Positions 1-8,187 are shown, counted from the stretch's first letter. The stretch: DNA of 64,000 nucleotides from Brevundimonas sp. (GCF_030682035.1 NZ_JAUXQZ010000014.1:1-64000); one strand, 5' to 3'. Translations and numbers: made by a program. Notes: generated from the letters alone by a model not told the origin.

Positions 1-277
1 CAGTGGTGAACTCCCTCAGGACCAGCGGCGCTGTGGACGCCTTGCCGACATAGCCTCCGGCGGGCGGGTCGGAGCCTTGCGAACCGTTCGTCCGGGCGGC
101 TCCGCCGCCCGTTCCTCCACCCCGGAACGGCGCGGGCTCCCAGCCCATCGCCCTTAACGCACGGCCTAAGCTCGCTCCACGGGGCGCGCGACTTGAGGCC
201 GGGCTGTGGGGGCCTACGCTCGCCGCGCCGCGGCTCGCTGCTTGAGGCGCGGAGGCGCTCGCGATCCGCTCTGCGTT

Positions 278-294
278 GAGGGTTCGACCCCCTC
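278..294 (+). other. T-arm-like hairpin, possible 3' end of a structured RNA
   Basis: The stem GAGGG/CCCTC encloses the loop TTCGACC. This has the exact geometry of a tRNA T arm (5-bp stem, 7-nt loop starting TTCGA). The seven bases that follow (CCGCTCA) have no matching 5' acceptor strand within about 100 bases upstream, and no encoded CCA follows. It may be the 3' end of a tRNA-like RNA or a tRNA remnant, or chance in GC-rich DNA. Confidence 0.25.
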
Positions 295-451
295 CCGCTC
301 ATCCCGTTCCCGCCGCGACAAGATCGCAAGGCCCTGCACCCTTCCCTGCCACGGAACGGGGGGATTATGGAAGCGGGCCTACCTGTGGCGGGCTGGGGAC
401 GCTGTATTTTTGGGAAGCGGAACGGAATCAGCGGGTTGTCGGGGCGGGATA

Positions 452-477
452 TGCTGACAATCGGCGGATTGTCAGCA
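452..477. repeat. Perfect 11-bp-arm palindrome
   Basis: TGCTGACAATC and GATTGTCAGCA flank the 4-base loop GGCG. No T-run follows on either strand, so it does not look like an intrinsic terminator. A protein-binding site or a small mobile hairpin is possible. Confidence 0.5.
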
Positions 478-497
478 GTCCAAGCCGCCCTCCAACA

Positions 498-649
498 GCT
501 ATCGTCATTCCGGCGGAGGCCGGAACCCAGCGGCGCCACAGGCGAAATGGTTCAGCCGCCCCTGCCCGCGACAGGTTCGCGCTCACGCGCGCCGCTGGGT
601 TCCGGGTCTCCGAGCCGCTGCGCGCCTCTCCGCCCGGAATGACGATAGC
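498..649. repeat. REP-like long inverted repeat
   Basis: The outer arms GCTATCGTCATTCCGG and CCGGAATGACGATAGC are complementary. So are the inner arms around CCGGAACCCAGCGGCGC and GCGCCGCTGGGTTCCGG. The whole can fold into one long hairpin. Repeats built on CGTCATTCCGG are common between genes in alphaproteobacterial genomes, so this is probably one copy of a dispersed family. Confidence 0.55.
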
Positions 650-687
650 GGGGGTGGCGCTCAAGTCTCCCAATCGGAGAGGGGCTG

Positions 688-882
688 TCAGCGCGATAGC
701 TGCGCGTCCAGACGCTCCACCACCGCGACGAAGGCGGCGACCTGGGCGCGCAGGTCGAGCTCCTGGACCGCGGCCGGCGTGCAGACGGCGAGCAGGACCG
801 CGGCGGCGGCGAGCGAACGGACCAGTATGGAACCCCCTTGAGACGAAGAGCCATAGCTAGCGCGCCGGAGGGAGGCGCGCAC
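688..882 (-). CDS. Possible small secreted protein
   Basis: This 64-codon frame starts with GTG. It has an Arg-rich N-terminus, then a hydrophobic stretch (LVRSLAAAAVLLAVCTPAA) that looks like a signal peptide, then a short amphipathic tail ending LDAQLSR. A start at an internal codon just before the hydrophobic stretch would give a more typical secreted peptide. It lies downstream of and co-oriented with the YcxB gene. I recognise no family, and it could be a chance frame. Confidence 0.3.
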   Translation of the reverse strand: MRASLRRASYGSSSQGGSILVRSLAAAAVLLAVCTPAAVQELDLRAQVAAFVAVVERLDAQLSR

Positions 883-894
883 GTTACAATGCGG

Positions 895-1434
895 TCAGGC
901 GGAACCGGGGTGAACCCCGTCAATACCGGAGCCGAGACGACCGGAGGTCTGAACCTCCGCGATCAGCGCCCTGAAGGCGTCGAGTTGGCCGGGACCGAAG
1001 CATCGCAGCGGGAGCACGTGGTTTCGCCCCGGCGTCACGGCGAAGATGAAGCGGTCCTTCTCCTCCACGACCCGCACCACCGCGCGCCAGTCCAGGCTCT
1101 GCTCGCCAAGGGCGTACATGATCCGCAGGCCGTTCTGGTCGAACCGCCATCGGCTCGCTGCATCACCGAGCGGAGCGGCGAGAGTGGCCCGACCAATGCG
1201 GCGGTTGGCGATCAGTCCAAGGCCGAGAAGCCCATAGACCGAAACGAGCAGACAAACGGCGATCCGGAAGAACCCCTCCGGCTCGGAAAACCACCAGGCG
1301 ACGGCCATGGTGATCACGAACAGGGCGGCGAACCAGCCCCGCACCACATAACCCCACCACCTCGCCACGGGCCAGGCGCCGTAGACGGGTCTCATTTCGC
1401 GGGGCGTCTGCCGGACGTCGAGGATCTCGATCAT
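895..1434 (-). CDS. YcxB-like membrane protein
   Basis: This 179-residue protein has two adjacent membrane segments (about residues 28-75: YVVRGWFAALFVITMAVAWW and ICLLVSVYGLLGLGL-like). A C-terminal soluble domain follows, containing the pattern RWRFDQNGLRIMYALGEQSLDWRAV. This layout matches the YcxB family, whose function is unknown. It begins 4 bases after the stop of the ABC permease gene, so the two are very probably co-transcribed. The family is inferred from pattern only. Confidence 0.6.
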   Translation of the reverse strand: MIEILDVRQTPREMRPVYGAWPVARWWGYVVRGWFAALFVITMAVAWWFSEPEGFFRIAVCLLVSVYGLLGLGLIANRRIGRATLAAPLGDAASRWRFDQNGLRIMYALGEQSLDWRAVVRVVEEKDRFIFAVTPGRNHVLPLRCFGPGQLDAFRALIAEVQTSGRLGSGIDGVHPGSA

Positions 1435-1438
1435 GGCT

Positions 1439-2266
1439 TCAGGTCTTCAGCCGCCAGCCGGACTTGAACACCGCCCAGCAGGCCCAGGCCATGACGAGGG
1501 CCAAGACCCCGCTCATGACCGTCCCGACCAGCAGATTCCCCTCGGCGTTTTCCACCCCGATGAACCCGGCCCGGAAGCCGTCGATCAGATAGAAGAAGGG
1601 GTTGAAATGGCTGATCGTCGAGAACGGCTCGGGCAGGTTTTCGACGAGATAAAAGGTGCCGCTGAGGAAGGTCATCGGCATGATGACGAAATTCTGCACC
1701 GCGGCCAGCTGGTCGAATTTCTGGGCCCACAGGCCGGCGAAGACGCCCAGCATGCCCATGATCAGACAGGCCAGCAGGCCGAACCACAGGATCAGGCCAA
1801 GGCTGGCGACCTCCAGCCGGGCGAAGGGCATGACGCAGATCGCCGTCACGATCCCGACGACCAGGCCGCGCGTCGCGGCGCCGAGGGAAAAGCCGATGGT
1901 CAGCTCCAGCGGGCTGAGCGGCGGGGTCAGGAAGTCGGTCGCCGTATTCATCACCTTGGCCTGGATCAGGCTGGAGGAGGCGTTGGCGAAGGCGTTGTTG
2001 AGCATGGCCATCATGATCAGGCCGGGGGCGACGAACTCGGGGAAGGCCGTGCCGTGCAACGGGGCCCGCGTGCCCTGCAGCGCGACCACGAAGACCAGCA
2101 TATAGAGCAGGGTGGTGACCACCGGCCCGGCCACCGTCTGGGCCCCCACCTTCCAGAACCTCCGCACCTCGCGCAGGTACAGGGTCTGCACCCCGATCCA
2201 GTTGACGCCGGCATAGCTGCGCGGCTGCGGCAGTCCGGCGGGGCGGGTCGAGGTCAGGTCGGTCAT
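1439..2266 (-). CDS. ABC-2 type transporter permease
   Basis: A 275-residue inner-membrane permease of the ABC-2 family (drug, lipid or polysaccharide export). Six hydrophobic segments are visible, with the family hallmark FVAPGLIMMAMLNNAFANAS near the middle and FLSGTFYLVENLPEPF before the last segments. The ATG start (MTDLTSTRP) was chosen because further upstream the frame runs into a low-complexity inverted repeat. The ATPase partner is not adjacent on the upstream side and is not in the window, so the substrate cannot be inferred. It forms an operon with the YcxB gene. Confidence 0.8.
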   Translation of the reverse strand: MTDLTSTRPAGLPQPRSYAGVNWIGVQTLYLREVRRFWKVGAQTVAGPVVTTLLYMLVFVVALQGTRAPLHGTAFPEFVAPGLIMMAMLNNAFANASSSLIQAKVMNTATDFLTPPLSPLELTIGFSLGAATRGLVVGIVTAICVMPFARLEVASLGLILWFGLLACLIMGMLGVFAGLWAQKFDQLAAVQNFVIMPMTFLSGTFYLVENLPEPFSTISHFNPFFYLIDGFRAGFIGVENAEGNLLVGTVMSGVLALVMAWACWAVFKSGWRLKT

Positions 2267-2295
2267 GGGGGGCAGATGCGCTGACGGCCGCGGCG

Positions 2296-2413
2296 GCGCA
2301 AGGGGGTGGGGCGTGGGGTGTTGGGCGTGGAGGATCGGGGATGGGGCCCATCCTTCTGATCCGGGTCCCCGAGACCCCAGACCTTGAACCCCACACCCCA
2401 CACCCCAGCCCCC
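2296..2413. repeat. Imperfect inverted repeat of GGGGTGTGGG type
   Basis: G-rich left arm (about 2296-2330, GTGGGGCGTGGGGTGTTGGG) and C-rich right arm (about 2386-2413, CCCCACACCCCACACCCC) are largely complementary. It lies between the divergent permease and gcrA genes. It is probably a dispersed intergenic element, like the one at 3200-3299. Confidence 0.45.
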
Positions 2414-2449
2414 ATTAACCACACCACATCTGGTTCCTGTGGACGGACT

Positions 2450-2541
2450 GATTCGCACATCTTGCGTCCGGTAAGGGCTCGTTTACGATTAGTGGTAGGT
2501 CGAGGCCCCGGGAGGGACGTCTGGACCCCATATATTGAATC
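2450..2541 (+). promoter_or_regulatory. gcrA upstream region with two GANTC sites
   Basis: GATTC at 2450-2454 and GAATC at 2537-2541 fit the GANTC recognition sequence of the Caulobacter cell-cycle methylase CcrM. In Caulobacter, GcrA acts together with CcrM methylation. Methylation-dependent timing of this promoter is inference. A ribosome binding site (GGAGG) lies at about 2550, just before the start codon. Confidence 0.45.
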
Positions 2542-2561
2542 CGAGACCCGGAGGGTTGGCT

Positions 2562-3068
2562 ATGACCGCAGGCTGGACAGAAGACCGCGTCGGCGCGCTG
2601 AAGAAACTCTGGCTCGAGGGCCAGTCGGCCAGCCAGATCGCCAAACAGCTGGGCGGGGGCGTGACCCGCAACGCGGTCATCGGCAAGGTGCACCGCCTCG
2701 GCCTGTCGGGCCGGGCCGCCCCGTCGCAACCGGCGCGCGCCACCTTCCGACCCTCGCGTCCGCGTCCGGCCCAGCCGACCCAGGCGCCGTCGGCCCCGCG
2801 CCGCATCGAGGCCGTCCAGCCACGCGCCGTCTCGGCCCCGTCGGTCCCCGCCCCCATGCCCGACCTGCCCGGCACCGCCACGGTGATGACCCTGGGCGCC
2901 CATATGTGCAAATGGCCGATCGGCGACCCGTCGTCGACCGAGTTCAGCTTCTGCGGCCGCCGCGCCTCGGAAGGCGTCTATTGCGTCGAACACGCCCGCG
3001 TCGCCTACCAGCCCCAGGTCAAGCGCGGCGCGACGGACCTGGCCCGCTCGCTGCGGCGCTATATCTGA
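2562..3068 (+). CDS. gcrA: GcrA cell-cycle regulator
   Basis: GcrA is a sigma70-associated transcription factor that, in Caulobacter, works with CcrM-methylated promoters to drive S-phase genes. The 168-residue protein has the family N-terminus TEDRVGALKKLWLEGQSASQ with a helix-turn-helix (IAKQLGGGVTRNAVIGKVHR). A variable Pro/Ala/Arg linker follows (about 55-110), then a conserved C-terminal domain with Cys residues (CKWPIGDP, FCGRRA, YCVEHARVAY) that binds the polymerase. The length is close to Caulobacter GcrA. The start ATG is preceded by GGAGG. It is monocistronic and divergent from the ABC permease. Confidence 0.95.
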   Translation: MTAGWTEDRVGALKKLWLEGQSASQIAKQLGGGVTRNAVIGKVHRLGLSGRAAPSQPARATFRPSRPRPAQPTQAPSAPRRIEAVQPRAVSAPSVPAPMPDLPGTATVMTLGAHMCKWPIGDPSSTEFSFCGRRASEGVYCVEHARVAYQPQVKRGATDLARSLRRYI

Positions 3069-3199
3069 CCCCTTTCAGCCATACGGCTGTCATCAACGGC
3101 TCCTAGAGAGCCGCCTTCCGCCTCCGGGCCGCATGCAGATGCGGCCTTGAGTGCAGGGGCGGGGCTGCGCTTTTCCGGGTTGACGCAGCCCCTCACCCC

Positions 3200-3299
3200 C
3201 TGAGTGTCGAGTGGTGGAGAGTGACGAGTGGCGAGCGAACTCGCCAGCGGAACCATCCTCCCTCGCCACTAACCACGCGCCACTCGCCACTGATCCTCA
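3200..3299. repeat. Imperfect inverted repeat of GAGTGGCGAG type
   Basis: The arms at about 3200-3240 (GAGTGTCGAGTGGTGGAGAG, GAGTGGCGAG) and about 3265-3299 (CTCGCCACTAACCACGCGCC, ACTCGCCACT) are complementary over most of their length. The element lies between the convergent ends of gcrA and apaG and may serve as a bidirectional terminator. Confidence 0.45.
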
Positions 3300-3704
3300 G
3301 TTCAGCACCCGCCGATCGCCCGGCACATCGAGGCTGAACGCTGGAATGGCCGCCTCGAAAGTGCGCCCGGTGGCGTCGGTCATGGAATAGCCGCCCGCCA
3401 TCGAACCCGAGGCCGTGCCCAGCGGACAGCCCGAGGCGTAGGAATAGCTTTCGCCGGGCTTGATGACCGGTTGTTCGCCGATCACGCCGGGACCGCGCAC
3501 CTCGTCGACATGACCGCGCGCGTCGGTGATGACCCAACGCCGGGCCATCAGCTGCACGGACACGCCGGTCAGGTTGACGATCTCGACCTGATAGGCCCAG
3601 ACCCAGCGCCCGCCGTCCGGGTCGGACTGGCCGGCCAGATAGCTGGGCCGCACGCGGACCACGACCCCCTCGGTTTCGGCTTCATAGGCGCGCGTATCGT
3701 GCAT
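3297..3704 (-). CDS. apaG: ApaG protein
   Basis: The 135-residue protein consists almost entirely of the ApaG (DUF525) fold. Diagnostic patterns are the WAYQVEI strand, the ARRWVITDARG motif, the VRGPGVIGEQPVIKPGESY segment, and the Gly-rich GTASGSMAGGYSM segment. ApaG proteins form a fibronectin-III-like fold and have been linked to Co2+ resistance and nucleotide metabolism, but their biochemical role is unsettled. Length is typical. It stands alone, convergent with gcrA and divergent from dcd. Confidence 0.93.
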   Translation of the reverse strand: MHDTRAYEAETEGVVVRVRPSYLAGQSDPDGGRWVWAYQVEIVNLTGVSVQLMARRWVITDARGHVDEVRGPGVIGEQPVIKPGESYSYASGCPLGTASGSMAGGYSMTDATGRTFEAAIPAFSLDVPGDRRVLN

Positions 3705-3797
3705 CCGCCCATGGTCGCGGAACGCCAGGCCACGTCAAGCGTGACCGTACCCCTCTCGGAAGAGGAGACGCGGCGAAAAATCGTGTAAGCGGGACGG

Positions 3798-4826
3798 ATG
3801 CAGTCTTTCGAACACACGATTCCGGGCATCCTGCCCTGCCAGTCCATCGAGGCCCTGATCGCCGGCGGCGCGATCGCCTCGGACACCCCCTTCGACGCCG
3901 ATCAGGTGCAGCCGGCCAGTCTGGACCTGCGGCTGTCCGACGAAGCCTGGCGCGTGCGCGCCTCCTTCCTGCCCGGCCAACGCAAGGTCACCGACCGGAT
4001 CGCCGACGTGGCCATGCACACCATCGACCTGTCGGGCGGCGTCGTGCTGGAGCGCGGCTGCGTCTATATCGCCCGGCTGCAGGAGCGGCTGTCGCTGCCG
4101 AAGGGGCTGATCGCGCGGGCCAATCCGAAGAGCTCGACGGGGCGGGTCGATGTCTTCGTGCGCCTGCTGACCGACCGCGGCGCCAGTTTCGACGACGTGG
4201 CCGAGGGCTATGAGGGCGCGCTGTATCTGGAGATCTCGCCCCAGACCTTCCCCATTCTGGTGCGGCCGGGCACGCGGCTGAACCAGCTGCGGCTCAAGGC
4301 CGGCGAACCGCCCAAGCTGGAGACCCGCAGCGTCGGCGTCGAGCTTCAAGGCGGAGAGGGTTCGATCGTCGGCTTCCGCGGCCGCCGCCACGCCGGTGTG
4401 GTCGATCTCGACAATATCGACGGCCACGACCCGCGCGACTTCTGGGAGCCCCTGACCCTGCGCCGGGGGGAACTGCTGCTGGATCCGGGCGAGTTCTACA
4501 TTCTGGCCTCGTCGGACGACGTCGAAATCCCGGTCGACCAGGCCGCCGAGATGACCCCGATCGATCCGTCGGTGGGCGAGTTCCGGGTCCATTACGCCGG
4601 CTTCTTCGATCCCGGCTTCGGCACCGACGAGGCGCACGGGGCGGGGTCGAAGGGGGTGCTGGAGGTGCGCACCCACGATACGCCCTTCCTGCTGGAACAC
4701 GGCCAGATCGTGGCCCGGCTGGTCTATGAACCCCTGACCGAACGGCCGACGCGGCTGTATGGCGAAGGCGGCAGCCACTATCAGCGGCAGGGGCTGAAGC
4801 TGAGCAAACACTTCAAGCCGTGGTGA
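3798..4826 (+). CDS. dcd: dCTP deaminase, long alphaproteobacterial form
   Basis: Converts dCTP to dUTP, the precursor of dTTP. At 342 residues it is almost twice the length of the classical enzyme (about 190), as is usual in alphaproteobacteria, where two deaminase/dUTPase-like beta domains are fused. The first half carries the nucleotide-binding motif ARANPKSSTGRVDVFVRLL (about 104-122) and YLEISPQTFPILVRPG. The second half has FYILASSDDVEIP and FRVHYAGFFDPGFG, resembling the trimeric dUTPase fold. The ATG start is 17 codons before conserved sequence. Confidence 0.93.
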   Translation: MQSFEHTIPGILPCQSIEALIAGGAIASDTPFDADQVQPASLDLRLSDEAWRVRASFLPGQRKVTDRIADVAMHTIDLSGGVVLERGCVYIARLQERLSLPKGLIARANPKSSTGRVDVFVRLLTDRGASFDDVAEGYEGALYLEISPQTFPILVRPGTRLNQLRLKAGEPPKLETRSVGVELQGGEGSIVGFRGRRHAGVVDLDNIDGHDPRDFWEPLTLRRGELLLDPGEFYILASSDDVEIPVDQAAEMTPIDPSVGEFRVHYAGFFDPGFGTDEAHGAGSKGVLEVRTHDTPFLLEHGQIVARLVYEPLTERPTRLYGEGGSHYQRQGLKLSKHFKPW

Positions 4827-4835
4827 GCTGGGGGC

Positions 4836-6119
4836 TCACTCCAGCCGGTCGGCCTTTCTAAGCGCCGGGAACCACCTCGCCCACAGGCCGGTCGCGGCCA
4901 GCGCCCCGATGCCGCCGTACACCGCCGCCCCGATGGGGCCGAGGAAGCGCACCGCTACGCCGGACCAGGCCTCGCCCAGTTCGTTGGAGGCGCCGATGAA
5001 CAGCATCGAGACAGAGCTGACCCGACCGCGCATGTGATCGGGCGTGGCGAGCTGGATCAGGGTCTGACGGATGTTGACGCTGATCATGTCGGCCGCCCCG
5101 CCGAGGAACAGCACCGCGCCGGACAGCCAGACGCTGGTCGACAGGCCGAAGGTCAGGGTGCACAGGCCGAAGACGGCCACCGCCGCGAACATCCATTTGC
5201 CGCCGTGCCGCACGATGGGGAAGCGGCTCAGGTAGAGCGCCATCAGCAGGGCCCCGGCCCCGAAGGAGGCGCGCAGCAGGCCGAAGCCAACGGCCCCGAC
5301 ATGCAGGATGTCGCGGGCGAAGATGGGGGTCAGCAGGGCGACCCCGGCCAGCAGCACCACGATCAGATCCAGCGAGATGGCGCCGAGCACGACCTTCGTG
5401 TTCCAGACATAGGCCAGACCTTCCTTGACCTGATCCACCGGTGAGATCCGCGTCGGCGAGGGCGCCGGTTTGCCGCTGGTCCGGATCAGCAGCAGGCTGC
5501 CGATGCCGACCGCGAACATCGCCAGGGCCGAGGCGTATGCCAGCGGCACGGAGAAGCCGACGACGACGCCGCCAAGAGCGGGTCCGGCGATGGCCCCGGT
5601 CTGGAAGGCGATGGACTGGGCGGCGATGGCCGGCGGCAGGGCGCGGCGTCCGACCACCATGGGCAGGAAGGCCTGGCTGGCCGGGGCGAGGAAAGCCCGC
5701 GCGGCGCCAAACACGGCGGCGACGGCCAGCAGGCCCCACAGCGGGGGCGATCCGTGGAGCGCCATGAGCAGAAAGCCGAGGGCGCAGCCGGCCTCGACCA
5801 TGACCGACAGGGTGACGGTGTTCTTGCGGTCGCGCCGGTCGGCGAGCGCCCCGGCGGGCAGGGTCAGGGCCAGCAGCGGCAGGAACTGGCACAGGCCGAC
5901 GAGCCCCAGATACAGGCTGGCCTCGGCGATGGGGTGATCGCGGCGCGCGATCTCATAGACCTGCCACAGCAGGGCCGAGGACTGGATCTGGATGCCCAGC
6001 ACCGCGGCCACCCGCCCGACCCAGAGCAGGCGGAAGTCCCGGATGGCCCAGGGACTGGTCGGTCCCTCGGGCGGCGGCGGGGGCTGGACCGGTTCGGTCG
6101 TCTCGATGGTTTCGGTCAC
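4836..6119 (-). CDS. MFS transporter, EntS-like exporter family
   Basis: A 427-residue major facilitator with about 11-12 hydrophobic segments after a Pro-rich cytoplasmic N-terminus. The loop motif ALADRRDRKNTV between segments 2 and 3 is the MFS motif A. Its resemblance is to the enterobactin-exporter (EntS)/DHA3 branch, with RQTLIQLATPDHMRGRVSSV in the second half. The GTG start overlaps the stop of the upstream cupin gene by four bases (GTGA), indicating translational coupling. The substrate is unknown. Confidence 0.8.
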   Translation of the reverse strand: MTETIETTEPVQPPPPPEGPTSPWAIRDFRLLWVGRVAAVLGIQIQSSALLWQVYEIARRDHPIAEASLYLGLVGLCQFLPLLALTLPAGALADRRDRKNTVTLSVMVEAGCALGFLLMALHGSPPLWGLLAVAAVFGAARAFLAPASQAFLPMVVGRRALPPAIAAQSIAFQTGAIAGPALGGVVVGFSVPLAYASALAMFAVGIGSLLLIRTSGKPAPSPTRISPVDQVKEGLAYVWNTKVVLGAISLDLIVVLLAGVALLTPIFARDILHVGAVGFGLLRASFGAGALLMALYLSRFPIVRHGGKWMFAAVAVFGLCTLTFGLSTSVWLSGAVLFLGGAADMISVNIRQTLIQLATPDHMRGRVSSVSMLFIGASNELGEAWSGVAVRFLGPIGAAVYGGIGALAATGLWARWFPALRKADRLE

Positions 6120-6586
6120 GTGCGGCGGTCGACTTTCGGATACGGCGTACCGTCGCGGTGGAAATAGCCTTCCCCGCGGAAGACCATGTCGATGTCGGGA
6201 TAGTCGCCCGAATCGCCGCCCGGCGTGCGGGTTCCGACCTCCAGAATCACGACCTCGGCGCCGGAGCGGTTCTGCAGCACATGTCCGTTGGGCACGCCCG
6301 CCTTCCAGCCCGCGCAATCGCCGGCGACCAGCACCGTCTCGCCCTCATCCTCAACCAGTACGACCTCGCCTTCCAGCACCCAGACGAACTCGTCCTCGCC
6401 CTCGTGCCAGTGTCTCTGGCTCGACCAGGCCCCCGCGGGCAGGCGCAGCAGATTGACGCCGAACTGGTCCAGCCCGACCGTGTCGCCCAGCCGCCAGCGC
6501 CGGCGCGGCTTGCACGGGCCGGCGAATTCCTCGGGATAGCCCGTGCCGTGTCCGGTGGGGGCGTTGTCAATGTCGATCTTTGGCAT
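6116..6586 (-). CDS. Cupin-domain protein
   Basis: A 156-residue single-domain cupin. Metal-binding motif 1 is visible as SQRHWHEGEDEFVWVLEGEV (two His plus Glu spacing), and motif 2 as DCAGWKAGVPNGHVLQN with its His. Enzymatic function cannot be deduced, since the family ranges from sugar isomerases to sensors. The ATG start (MPKIDIDNAPTG) is the conserved one for this type. It is coupled to the downstream MFS gene and divergent from dapE, with only about 48 bases between the two starts. Confidence 0.8.
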   Translation of the reverse strand: MPKIDIDNAPTGHGTGYPEEFAGPCKPRRRWRLGDTVGLDQFGVNLLRLPAGAWSSQRHWHEGEDEFVWVLEGEVVLVEDEGETVLVAGDCAGWKAGVPNGHVLQNRSGAEVVILEVGTRTPGGDSGDYPDIDMVFRGEGYFHRDGTPYPKVDRRT

Positions 6587-6634
6587 GGGATGGCGCCTTC
6601 TCGCAGTCGTTCGAACCCCGTAAAGCACAGCCAT

Positions 6635-7843
6635 ATGAGCGTCGCATCAACTCCGGTTATCGATCCTGTCGCCCTGACCCGCGACCTGATCCGCAGACCC
6701 TCCGTCACCCCCGCCGACGAGGGGGCGATGGATGTGCTGGAACGCGCCCTGACCGGCCTCGGCTTCCACTGCCGCCGGATGAAGTTCGAGAATATCGAGA
6801 ACCTCTACGCCCGACGCGGAACCGCCTCGCCGAACCTTTGTTTCGCCGGCCACACGGATGTAGTGCCGACCGGCTCGACCGAGGCCTGGTCGTCCGGCCC
6901 ATTTGAGGCCGAGGTGAAGGACGGCGTCCTCTACGGCCGCGGCGCGGTCGACATGAAGAGCGGCATCGCGGCCTGGGTGGCGGCGGTTTCACGGGTGCTG
7001 GCCGAAGGGGATGTTCCCGGCTCCCTGTCCTTCCTGATCACCGGCGACGAGGAGGGGCCCGCCCTGCACGGCACCAAACGGGTGGTCGAGACCCTGATGG
7101 CCGAAGGCGAGGTCATCGACGCCTGCGTCGTGGGCGAGCCGTCGTCATCCGAGGTGCTCGGCGACATGATCAAGGTCGGGCGCCGCGGCTCGCTGAACAC
7201 CTGGATCACGGTCCACGGCAAACAGGGCCATGTCGCCTATCCCGACCGCGCCGCCAATCCGGCCCCGGTGATGGCGAAACTGCTGGCCCGGCTGGACGCC
7301 CATATCCTCGACGAAGGCTATCCCTCTTTGAACGCTAACGTCACCCGCGCGGCGGGTGACTGCTTGAGTGTGGGGTTCCCGCCGTCGAACCTCGAGATCA
7401 CCACCATCGACATCGGCAATCCGGCGACCAACATCATCCCGGCCGAGGCCAAGGCGCGGCTGAACATCCGCTTTAATCCGAGCCACACCGGCGACGAACT
7501 GATCGCCTGGCTGAACGCCATGGCGGGCGAGGCCCAGGCGGCTTCGGGGCTGCAGATCACACTGGAGCATCTGTGCTCGGGCAACGCCTTCCTGACCGAA
7601 CCGGGGCCTTTCGTCACGGCCGTGCAGGACGCGGTCGAGACCGCTGTCGGCCGTCGCCCCGCAGCCTCGACCACCGGCGGCACCTCGGACGCCCGCTTCA
7701 TCCGCGCCATGTGTCCGGTGCTGGAGCTGGGACTCGTCGGCCAGACCATGCACCAGATCGACGAGCGCGCGCCGGTGGCAGAAATCGAGGCCTTGGCGGA
7801 GGTCTATCGCACGGTGATCCGGATATTTTTCGAGCGGGCGTAG
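6635..7843 (+). CDS. dapE: Succinyl-diaminopimelate desuccinylase
   Basis: A dinuclear zinc peptidase of family M20 in lysine and diaminopimelate synthesis. It splits N-succinyl-LL-2,6-diaminopimelate to LL-diaminopimelate and succinate. The catalytic landmarks are all present: FAGHTDVVPTG (zinc His and catalytic Asp), GRGAVDMKSG (bridging Asp), ITGDEEGPALHGT (base Glu and zinc Glu), and GGTSDARFI near the C-terminus. The start ATG (MSVASTPVID) precedes the conserved LTRDLIRRPSVTP. Length (402 residues) is slightly above the usual ~377. It is transcribed alone and followed by a hairpin. Confidence 0.93.
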   Translation: MSVASTPVIDPVALTRDLIRRPSVTPADEGAMDVLERALTGLGFHCRRMKFENIENLYARRGTASPNLCFAGHTDVVPTGSTEAWSSGPFEAEVKDGVLYGRGAVDMKSGIAAWVAAVSRVLAEGDVPGSLSFLITGDEEGPALHGTKRVVETLMAEGEVIDACVVGEPSSSEVLGDMIKVGRRGSLNTWITVHGKQGHVAYPDRAANPAPVMAKLLARLDAHILDEGYPSLNANVTRAAGDCLSVGFPPSNLEITTIDIGNPATNIIPAEAKARLNIRFNPSHTGDELIAWLNAMAGEAQAASGLQITLEHLCSGNAFLTEPGPFVTAVQDAVETAVGRRPAASTTGGTSDARFIRAMCPVLELGLVGQTMHQIDERAPVAEIEALAEVYRTVIRIFFERA

Positions 7844-7849
7844 CGGTCC

Positions 7850-7904
7850 CTTGTCATCCTGTGTATTGGCGCGGCCCGATGCGGCGATACACAGGGATGA
7901 CAAG
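7850..7904. terminator. Inverted repeat between convergent genes
   Basis: CTTGTCATCCTGTGTAT (7850-7866) and ATACACAGGGATGACAAG (7887-7904) pair along almost their full length. The element sits 6 bases after the dapE stop and 16 bases before the end of the convergent small gene. It probably terminates both transcripts and belongs to the dispersed GTCATYC-type repeat family. Confidence 0.5.
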
Positions 7905-7920
7905 AGCGCTACGCCCACGA

Positions 7921-8058
7921 TCAGGACAGCACGTTCAAGCCCAGCAGGGCGGCTCCGAACATCGCTCCGAAGGCCACGAGAAAATAGAACACCTCACGCA
8001 GCTTTCCGCCCCGGCGTTCCAGCGTCATCGGCGGCAACTGAACAGGCAAACCCCTCAT
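7921..8058 (-). CDS. Small single-pass membrane protein
   Basis: A 45-residue protein starting MRGLPVQLPPMTLERRGGK. A basic cytoplasmic head is followed by one membrane helix (REVFYFLVAFGAMFGAALLG) and a two-residue tail. The in-frame ATG gives a compact, well-formed product; the longer open frame upstream has no coding character. No family is recognised. It lies between dapE and the DUF559 pseudogene. Confidence 0.5.
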   Translation of the reverse strand: MRGLPVQLPPMTLERRGGKLREVFYFLVAFGAMFGAALLGLNVLS

Positions 8059-8130
8059 GGCCCTCTCCTGTACGACCGGAGAAGGATGCGCCGGGTTTCT
8101 TGCCGAGGGATTGAGAAACGTGGTTGCCGC

Positions 8131-8187
8131 CTTTCCTCCCCGTGACGAAGTCATGGGGAGGGGGACCGCGAAGCGGTGGAGGGGCTG
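8131..8187. repeat. Left copy of an inverted repeat around DUF559
   Basis: Contains TTTCCTCCCC and GGGGAGGGGGACCGCGAAGC followed by GGTGGAGGGGCT. It is the inverse complement of the copy at 8557-8614, and the two enclose the broken DUF559 gene. Confidence 0.6.

Larger units (their letters stand above)
1..687. other. Gene-free, repeat-rich left flank
   Basis: I see no credible protein gene in this stretch. The open frames here are short and have shadow-like composition rich in Arg, Pro and Ala. It holds a tRNA-like T-arm hairpin (278-294), a perfect palindrome (452-477) and a large imperfect inverted repeat (498-649), each listed separately. The first 300 bases could belong to a structured RNA, but I could not match them to tmRNA, RNase P RNA or SRP RNA. 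Confidence 0.5.

Noticed and set aside
1..310. tmRNA (permuted ssrA) or SRP RNA
   Set aside because: No tag-like coding segment, no GGATTCGAC D-loop motif and no GGAAGG SRP motif were found nearby. Only the T-arm hairpin fits, which is too little.
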